Assembly: GCF_037975245.1 (NCBI RefSeq)
Contig: NC_092578.1
Span: forward strand, 10,894,321 to 10,958,320
Direction of reading: 5' to 3'
DNA: 64,000 bases
From: Apostichopus japonicus
Taxonomy: Eukaryota > Echinodermata > Holothuroidea > Aspidochirotida > Stichopodidae
The notes under the pieces were generated by a model. The model did no database searches and was not told the origin of the DNA. It was given only the letters and a program-made list of their open reading frames with translations. The translations under genes were made by a program, and so were the position numbers. This document shows positions 55,258-64,000 of this stretch, piece after piece. Positions within the stretch are counted from its first letter, which is position 1. Each line of letters begins with the position of its first letter.

Positions 55258-58055
55258 CGGTACTGATCAATCGGATGTTCGGTGCCGATCAATCCAATGT
55301 TCGGTACCGATCAATCGAATGTTCGGTACCTATCTATCGAATGTTCGGTACCGATCAATCGAATGTGCGATACCGAACATTCGAATGTTCGGTGCCGATC
55401 AATCCAATGTTCGGTACCGATCAATCCAATGTTCGGTACCGATCAATCCAATGTTCGGTACCTATCTATCGAATGTGCGGTACCGACCAATCGAATGTTC
55501 GTTACCGATCAATCGAATGTGCGGTACCGATCAATCGATTGTACCGTATCGATGTATCGAATGTGGGATACCGATCAATCGAATGTGCGGTACTGATCAA
55601 TCGAATGTTCGGTACTGATAAATCGAATGTTCGGTACCGACCAATCGAATGTTCGGTACCGATTAATCGAATGTGCGGTACCGACCAATCGAATTTCGGT
55701 ACCGATTAATCGAATGTGCGGTACCAATAAATCGAATGTGCGGTACCGATCAATCGATTGTGCGGTACCGATCAATCGAATGTGCGATACCGATCATTCG
55801 AATGTTCTATACCGATCAATGGAATGTGCGGTACCGATCAATCGAATGTTCGGTACCGATCAATCGAATGTGCGATACCGATCAATCGAATGTGCGGTAC
55901 CGACCAATCGAATGTTCGGTACCGATCAATGGAATGTGCGGTACCGATCAATCGAATGTTCGGTACCGATAAATATAATGTTCGGTACCTATCTATCGAA
56001 TGTTCGGTACCGATCAATCGAATGTGCGATACCGAACAATCGAATGTTCGGTGCCGATCAATCCAATATTCGGTACCGATCAATCGAATGTTCGGTACCG
56101 ATCAATCCAATGTTCGGTACCTATCTATCGAATGTGCAGTACCGACCAATCGAATGTGCGGTACTGATCAATCGAATGTACCGTATCGATGTATCGAATG
56201 TGCGATACCGATCAATCGAATGTGCGGTACTGATCAATCTAATGTTCGGTACCGATCAATCGAATGTTCGTTACCGATCAATCGAATGTGCGGTACCGAT
56301 CAATAGAATGTGCGGTACCGATTAATCGAATGTTCGGTACCGACCAATCGAATGTTCGGTACCGATTAATCGAATGTGCGGTACCGACCAATCGAATGTT
56401 CGGTACCGATCAATCGAATGTGCGGTACCAATCAATCGAATGTGCGGTACCGATCAATCGAATGTACGGTACCGATCAATCGAATGTGCGTTACCGATCA
56501 TTCGAATGTTCTATACCGATCAATGAAATGTGCGGTACCGATCAATCGAATGTTCGGTACCGATAAATCGAATGTTCGGTACCGATCAATCGAATGTGCG
56601 GTACCGATCAATCGAATGTGCGGTACCGACCAATCGAATGTTCGGTACCGAACAATCGAATGTTCGCTACCGATCAATCGAATGAGCGGTACCGATCAAT
56701 CGAATGATCGGTACCGATCAATCGAATGTGCGGTACCGATCAATCGAATGTGCGTTACCGATCGATCGAATGTTCGGTACCGATCAATCGAATTTGCGTT
56801 ACCGATCAATCGAGTGTGCGTTTCCGATCAATCGAATGTGCGGTACCGATCAATAGAATGTGCGGTACCGATCAATCGAATGTTCGGTACCGACCAATCG
56901 AATGTTCGGTACCGATTAATCGAATGTGCGGTACCGACCAATCGAATTTTCGGTACCGATCAATCGAATGTGCGATACCGATCATTCGAATGTTCGGTAC
57001 CGATCAATGGAATGTGCGGTACCGATCAATCGAATGTTCGGTACCGATCAATCGAATGTTCGTTACCGATCTATCGAATGTGCGGTACCGATCAATCGAT
57101 TGTACCGTATCGATGTATCGAATGTGCGATACCGATCAATCGAATGTGCGGTACTGATCAATCGAATGTTCGGTACTGATAAATCGAATGTTCGGTACCG
57201 ACCAATCGAATGTTCGGTACCGATTAATCGAATGTGCGGTACCGACCAATCGAATTTCGGTACCGATTAATCGAATGTGCGGTACCAATAAATCGAATGT
57301 GCGGTACCGATCAATCGATTGTGCGGTACCGATCAATCGAATGTGCGATACCGATCATTCGAATGTTCTATACCGATCAATGGAATGTGCGGTACCGATC
57401 AATCGAATGTTCGGTACCGATCAATCGAATGTGCGATACCGATCAATCGAATGTGCGGTACCGACCAATCGAATGTTCGGTACCGATCAATGGAATGTGC
57501 GGTACCGATCAATCGAATGTTCGGTACCGATAAATATAATGTTCGGTACCTATCTATCGAATGTTCGGTACCGATCAATCGAATGTGCGATACCGAACAA
57601 TCGAATGTTCGGTGCCGATCAATCCAATATTCGGTACCGATCAATCGAATGTTCGGTACCGATCAATCCAATGTTCGGTACCTATCTATCGAATGTGCAG
57701 TACCGACCAATCGAATGTGCGGTACTGATCAATCGAATGTACCGTATCGATGTATCGAATGTGCGATACCGATCAATCGAATGTGCGGTACTGATCAATC
57801 TAATGTTCGGTACCGATCAATCGAATGTTCGTTACCGATCAATCGAATGTGCGGTACCGATCAATAGAATGTGCGGTACCGATTAATCAAATGTTCGGTA
57901 CCGACCAATCGAATGTTCGGTACCGATTAATCGAATGTGCGGTACCGACCAATCGAATGTTCGGTACCGATTAATCGAATGTGCGGTACCAATCAATCGA
58001 ATGTGCGGTACCGATCAATCGAATGTACGGTACCGATCAATCGAATGTGCGTTAC
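55244..58055 (+). repeat. 2,913-bp tandem block, copy 2
   Basis: It repeats 52331-55243. Differences include GATAAATATAATG near 55969, where copy 1 has GATCAATCGAATG near 53056, and GTGGGATACC near 55563. Homology extends into the start of the next block, to about 58150. Confidence 0.85.
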
Positions 58056-60408
58056 CGATCATTCGAATGTTCTATACCGATCAATGAAATGTGCGGTACC
58101 GATCAATCGAATGTTCGGTACCGATAAATCGAATGTTCGGTACCGATCAATCGAATGTGCGGTATCGATCAATCGAATGTGCGGTACCGACCAATCGAAT
58201 GTTCGGTACCGAACAATCGAATGTTCGCTACCGATCAATCGAATGAGCGGTACCGATCAATCGAATGATCGGTACCGATCAATCGAATGTGCGGTACCGA
58301 TCAATCGAATGTGCGTTACCGATCAATCGAATGTTCGGTACCGATCAATCGAATGTGCGTTACCGATCAATCGAGTGTGCGTTTCCGATCAATCGAATGT
58401 GCGGTACCGATCAATAGAATGTGCGGTACCGATCAATCGAATGTTCGGTACCGACCAATCGAATGTTCGGTACCGATTAATCGAATGTGCGGTACCGACC
58501 AATCGAATTTTCGGTACCGATCAATCGAATGTGCGATACCGATCATTCGAATGTTCTATACCGATCAATGGAATGTGCGGTACCGATCAATCGAATGTTC
58601 GGTACCGATCAATCGAATGTTCGGTACCGATCAATCGAATGTGCGTTACCGATCAATCGAGTGTGCGTTTCCGATCAATCGAATGTGCGGTACCGATCAA
58701 TAGAATGTGCGGTACCGATCAATCGAATGTTCGGTACCGACCAATCGAATGTTCGGTACCGATTAATCGAATGTGCGGTACCGACCAATCGAATGTTCGG
58801 TACCGATCAATCGAATGTTCGGTACCGATGAATCGAATGTGCGATACCGATCAATCGAATGTTCGGTACCGATCAATCGAATGTTTGGTACCGATGAATC
58901 GAATGTGCGATACCGATCAATGGAATGTGCGGTACCGATCAATCGTATGTTCGGTACCGATCAATCGAATGTTCGGTACCGATGAATCGAATGTGCGATA
59001 CCAATCAAACGAATGTTCGGTACCGATCAATCGAATGTGCGGTACCGATCAATCGAATGTGCGGTACCGTTCAATCGAATGTTCGGTACCGATCAATCGA
59101 ATGTTCCGTACCGATTAATCGAATGTGCGATACCGATCAATCGAATGTGCGGTACCGACCAATCGAATGTGCGATACCGATAAATCGAATGTTCGGTACC
59201 GACCAATCGAATGTTCGGTACCGATTAATCGAATGTGCGGTACCGACCAATCGAATTTCGGTACCGATTAATCGAATGTGCGGTACCAATAAATCGAATG
59301 TGCGGTACCGATCAATCGATTGTGCGGTACCGATCAATCGAATGTGCGATACCGATCATTCGAATGTTCTATACCGATCAATGGAATGTGCGGTACCGAT
59401 CAATCGAATGTTCGGTACCGATCAATCGAATGTTCGGTACCGATCAATCGAATGTGCGATACCGATCAATCGAATGTGCGGTACCGACCAATCGAATGTT
59501 TGGTACCGATCAATGGAATGTGCGGTATCGATCAATCGAATGTTCGGTACCGATAAATATAATGTTCGGTACCTATCTATCGAATGTTCGGTACCGATCA
59601 ATCGAATGTGCGATACCGAACAATCGAATGTTCGGTGCCGATCAATCCAATATTCGGTACCGATCAATCGAATGTTCGGTACCGATCAATCGAATGTTCG
59701 GTACCTATCTATCGAATGTGCAGTACCGCCCAATCGAATGTGCGGTACTGATCAATCGAATGTACCGTATCGATGTATCGAATGTGCGATACCGATCAAT
59801 CGAATGTGCGGTACTGATCAATCTAATGTTCGGTACCGATCAATCGAATGTGCGTTACCGATCAATCGAATGTTCGGTACCGATCAATCGAATGTGCGCT
59901 ACCGATCAATCGAGTGTGCGTTTCCGATCAATCGAATGTGCGGTACCGATCAATCGAATGTTCGGTACCGACCAATCGAATGTGCGGTACCGATTAATCG
60001 AATGTGCGGTACCGACCAATCGAATTTTCGGTACCGATCAATCGAATGTGCGATACCGATCATTCGAATGTTCTATACCGATCAATGGAATGTGCGGTAC
60101 CGATCAATCGAATGTTCGGTACCGATCAATCGAATGTTCGGTACCGATCAATCGAATGTGCGTTACCGATCAATCGAGTGTGCGTTTCCGATCAATCGAA
60201 TGTGCGGTACCGATCAATAGAATGTGCGGTACCGATCAATCGAATGTTCGGTACCGACCAATCGAATGTTCGGTACCGATTAATCGAATGTGCGGTACCG
60301 ACCAATCGAATTTTCGGTACCGATTAATCGAATGTGCGGTACCAATAAATCGAATGTGCGGTACCGATCAATCGAATGTGCGATACCGATCAATCGAATG
60401 TGCAATAC
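58056..60408 (+). repeat. 2,353-bp tandem block, copy 1
   Basis: It aligns to 60409-62790 at 2,353 bp, or 107 x 22 - 1, as expected from a single AATTTCGG 21-bp monomer. Very few differences were seen: AATCGTATG near 58943 against AATCGAATG near 61296, and GATCAATCG near 59949 against GATCATTCG near 62302. Landmarks include GATGAATCG monomers and GAGTGTGCGTTTCC monomers. Confidence 0.9.
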
Positions 60409-62790
60409 CGATCATTCGAATGTTCTATACCGATCAATGAAATGTGCGGTACCGATCAATCGAATGTTCGGTACCGATAAATCGAATGTTCGGTACCGAT
60501 CAATCGAATGTGCGGTATCGATCAATCGAATGTGCGGTACCGACCAATCGAATGTTCGGTACCGAACAATCGAATGTTCGCTACCGATCAATCGAATGAG
60601 CGGTACCGATCAATCGAATGATCGGTACCGATCAATCGAATGTGCGGTACCGATCAATCGAATGTGCGTTACCGATCAATCGAATGTTCGGTACCGATCA
60701 ATCGAATGTGCGTTACCGATCAATCGAGTGTGCGTTTCCGATCAATCGAATGTGCGGTACCGATCAATAGAATGTGCGGTACCGATCAATCGAATGTTCG
60801 GTACCGACCAATCGAATGTTCGGTACCGATTAATCGAATGTGCGGTACCGACCAATCGAATTTTCGGTACCGATCAATCGAATGTGCGATACCGATCATT
60901 CGAATGTTCTATACCGATCAATGGAATGTGCGGTACCGATCAATCGAATGTTCGGTACCGATCAATCGAATGTTCGGTACCGATCAATCGAATGTGCGTT
61001 ACCGATCAATCGAGTGTGCGTTTCCGATCAATCGAATGTGCGGTACCGATCAATAGAATGTGCGGTACCGATCAATCGAATGTTCGGTACCGACCAATCG
61101 AATGTTCGGTACCGATTAATCGAATGTGCGGTACCGACCAATCGAATGTTCGGTACCGATCAATCGAATGTTCGGTACCGATGAATCGAATGTGCGATAC
61201 CGATCAATCGAATGTTCGGTACCGATCAATCGAATGTTTGGTACCGATGAATCGAATGTGCGATACCGATCAATGGAATGTGCGGTACCGATCAATCGAA
61301 TGTTCGGTACCGATCAATCGAATGTTCGGTACCGATGAATCGAATGTGCGATACCAATCAAACGAATGTTCGGTACCGATCAATCGAATGTGCGGTACCG
61401 ATCAATCGAATGTGCGGTACCGTTCAATCGAATGTTCGGTACCGATCAATCGAATGTTCCGTACCGATTAATCGAATGTGCGATACCGATCAATCGAATG
61501 TGCGGTACCGACCAATCGAATGTGCGATACCGATAAATCGAATGTTCGGTACCGACCAATCGAATGTTCGGTACCGATTAATCGAATGTGCGGTACCGAC
61601 CAATCGAATTTCGGTACCGATTAATCGAATGTGCGGTACCAATAAATCGAATGTGCGGTACCGATCAATCGATTGTGCGGTACCGATCAATCGAATGTGC
61701 GATACCGATCATTCGAATGTTCTATACCGATCAATGGAATGTGCGGTACCGATCAATCGAATGTTCGGTACCGATCAATCGAATGTTCGGTACCGATCAA
61801 TCGAATGTGCGATACCGATCAATCGAATGTGCGGTACCGACCAATCGAATGTTTGGTACCGATCAATGGAATGTGCGGTATCGATCAATCGAATGTTCGG
61901 TACCGATAAATATAATGTTCGGTACCTATCTATCGAATGTTCGGTACCGATCAATCGAATGTGCGATACCGAACAATCGAATGTTCGGTGCCGATCAATC
62001 CAATATTCGGTACCGATCAATCGAATGTTCGGTACCGATCAATCGAATGTTCGGTACCTATCTATCGAATGTGCAGTACCGCCCAATCGAATGTGCGGTA
62101 CTGATCAATCGAATGTACCGTATCGATGTATCGAATGTGCGATACCGATCAATCGAATGTGCGGTACTGATCAATCTAATGTTCGGTACCGATCAATCGA
62201 ATGTGCGTTACCGATCAATCGAATGTTCGGTACCGATCAATCGAATGTGCGCTACCGATCAATCGAGTGTGCGTTTCCGATCAATCGAATGTGCGGTACC
62301 GATCATTCGAATGTTCGGTACCGACCAATCGAATGTGCGGTACCGATTAATCGAATGTGCGGTACCGACCAATCGAATTTTCGGTACCGATCAATCGAAT
62401 GTGCGATACCGATCATTCGAATGTTCTATACCGATCAATGGAATGTGCGGTACCGATCAATCGAATGTTCGGTACCGATCAATCGAATGTTCGGTACCGA
62501 TCAATCGAATGTGCGTTACCGATCAATCGAGTGTGCGTTTCCGATCAATCGAATGTGCGGTACCGATCAATAGAATGTGCGGTACCGATCAATCGAATGT
62601 TCGGTACCGACCAATCGAATGTTCGGTACCGATTAATCGAATGTGCGGTACCGACCAATCGAATTTTCGGTACCGATTAATCGAATGTGCGGTACCAATA
62701 AATCGAATGTGCGGTACCGATCAATCGAATGTGCGATACCGATCAATCGAATGTGCAATACCGATCATTCGAATGTTCTATACCGATCAA
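60409..62790 (+). repeat. 2,353-bp tandem block, copy 2
   Basis: It is nearly identical to copy 1. The match ends near 62790, where copy 1 reads GATCAATGAAATG and this copy reads GATCAATGGAATG. Confidence 0.9.
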
Positions 62791-64000
62791 TGGAATGTGC
62801 GGTACCGATCAATCGAATGTTCGGTACCGATCAATCGAATGTTCGGTACCGATGAATCGAATGTGCGATACCGATCAATCGAATGTGCGGTACCGACCAA
62901 TCGAATGTTCGCTACCGATCAATCGAATGAGCGGTACCGATCAATCGAATGATCGGTACCGATCAATCGAATGTGCGGTACCGACCAATCGAATGTGCGG
63001 TACTGATCAATCTAATGTTCGGTACCGATCAATCGAATATGCGGTACCATTCAATCGATTGTGCGTTACCGATCATTCGAATGTTCGGTACCGATTAATC
63101 GAATGTGCGGTACCGATCAATCGAATGTGCGATACCGATCAATCGAATGTGCGGTACCGACCAATCGAATGTTCGGTACCGATCAATCGAATGTGCGGTA
63201 CTGATCAATCGAATGTGCGGTACCGACCAATCGAATGTTCGGTACCGATCAATCCAATGTCCGGTACAGATCAATCGAATGTACGGAATCGATATATCGA
63301 ATGTGCGATACCGATCAATCGAATGTGCGGTACTGATCAATCGAATGTTCGGTACCGATCAATCGAGTGTTTGTTACCAACCAATCGAATGTTCGTAACC
63401 GATCAATCCAATTTCCGGTACAGATCAATCGAATGTACGGAATCGATATATCGAATGTGCGATACCGATCAATCGAATGTGCGGTACTGATCAATCGAAT
63501 GTTCGGTACCGATCAACCGAATGTACGGTACCGATTAATGGAATGTTCGGTACCGATCAATCGAATGTTCGGTACCGATCAATCGAATGTGCGTTACCGA
63601 TCAATCGAGTGTTTGTTACCGATCAATCGAATGTTCGTTACCGATCAATCGAATGTGCGGTACTGATCAATCGAATGTGCGGTACCGATCAATGGAATGT
63701 TCGGTACCGATCAATCGAATGTGCGGTACCGATCAATCGAATGTTCGGTACCGAACAATCGAATGTTCGGTGCCGATCAATCGAATGTTCGGTACCGATC
63801 AATCGAATGTTCGGTACCGATCAATCGAATGTTTGGGGTACCTATCTATCGAATGTGCGGTACCGATCAATCGAATGTGCGGTACCGATCAATCCAATGT
63901 TCGGTACCGATCAATCGAATGTTCGGTACCGATCAATCCAATGTTCGGTACCTATCTATCGAATGTGCAGTACCGACCAATCGAGTGTGCGGTACCGATC
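62791..64000 (+). repeat. Right-end segment, heterogeneous
   Basis: The satellite continues to the window end with more varied monomers. A 154-bp (seven-monomer) duplication places the GGAATCGATATATCG variant at about 63285 and 63439. A two-base insertion gives GTTTGGGGTACC near 63831. No flank of the array and no gene is seen. Confidence 0.85.

Larger units (their letters stand above)
1..64000 (+). repeat. 22-bp satellite array filling the window
   Basis: Every stretch reads as head-to-tail copies of one 22-bp unit, seen cleanly at 533-554. It starts with the 8-bp palindrome CGGTACCG (positions 1-8), continues ATCAATCG (9-16), and ends AATGT plus G or T (17-22). Positions 7-16 also form an inverted repeat, CGAT and ATCG around CA. 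Recurrent substitutions are G3 to A or T, C6 to T, C7 to T, T10 to C or A, C11 to T, A13 to T, and the G/T choice at 22. All copies point the same way; I saw no inverted block and no insertion of unrelated DNA. The unit has three CpGs (positions 1, 7, 15), and a GGTACC site in most copies should give a 22-bp KpnI ladder. I do not recognise the family from any named satellite. A heterochromatic eukaryotic satellite is the likeliest identity; that is inference from array size and structure. Confidence 0.98.

Noticed and set aside
1-64000. Protein-coding genes for repeat proteins, suggested by many long + strand frames
   Set aside because: Open frames overlap in all three forward phases and encode rotations of the same peptide; frame is not preserved across the 14-, 21- and 26-bp monomers. 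There is no consistent start context, no non-repeat domain and no signal peptide.
1-64000. CRISPR array
   Set aside because: There are no unique spacers between repeats; the units abut directly, and no cas-like gene is present.
1-64000. Plasmid or phage origin iterons of about 22 bp
   Set aside because: Iteron clusters have a handful of copies next to a replication gene. Here there are thousands of copies and no gene.
1-64000. Telomeric repeat
   Set aside because: The unit is 22 bp with balanced strands and lacks the short G-rich strand of known telomere repeats. A subtelomeric location remains possible.

Overview
The whole 64 kb window is one uninterrupted satellite DNA array. Its unit is a 22-bp monomer repeated head-to-tail, always in the same orientation, for about 2,900 copies. 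I find no unique-sequence island, no mobile element, no RNA gene and no credible protein gene, and neither edge of the array lies in the window. Numbering the monomer from its palindrome, it reads CGGTACCG, then ATCAATCG, then AATGT plus G or T (a canonical copy is at 533-554). An array of this size and hierarchy points to a eukaryotic chromosome, of the centromeric, pericentromeric or subtelomeric heterochromatin type, assembled from long reads. I do not recognise the monomer and cannot name the species.

The array is hierarchical. Most monomers are 22 bp with recurrent substitutions at a few positions. A minority have odd lengths (14, 16, 21, 26, 28 and 34 bp), and these serve as landmarks. 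Blocks of tens to hundreds of monomers are duplicated in tandem with periods of about 154, 264, 660, 707, 1323, 1546, 1655, 1699, 1860, 2110, 2353, 2817, 2913 and 5096 bp, plus a 7-10 kb super-block. For every period checked, the remainder modulo 22 equals the summed length changes of the odd-length monomers inside one unit, so duplication has almost always kept monomer register.

Three zones follow one another. Zone I (1 to about 19 kb) carries 14-bp truncated monomers and a TTACTAATC module; its blocks are shorter and more diverged. Zone II (about 19.7 to 52 kb) carries 21-bp GATCTTCG monomers, GGATCC monomers and a 26-bp (GATC)n-expanded monomer, and includes an apparently identical 5,096-bp tandem duplication. 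Zone III (about 46.4 to 62.8 kb) carries a 21-bp AATTTCGG monomer, a 16-bp monomer and an AAATATAATG variant, in 2.1-2.9 kb blocks. Zones II and III interdigitate at 46-52 kb. The last 1.2 kb is again more heterogeneous.

Long open frames on the + strand are a by-product: the monomer has no stop codon in any forward phase, and 22 is not divisible by 3. All three frames therefore spell rotations of the same 22-residue peptide. They are not annotated as genes.
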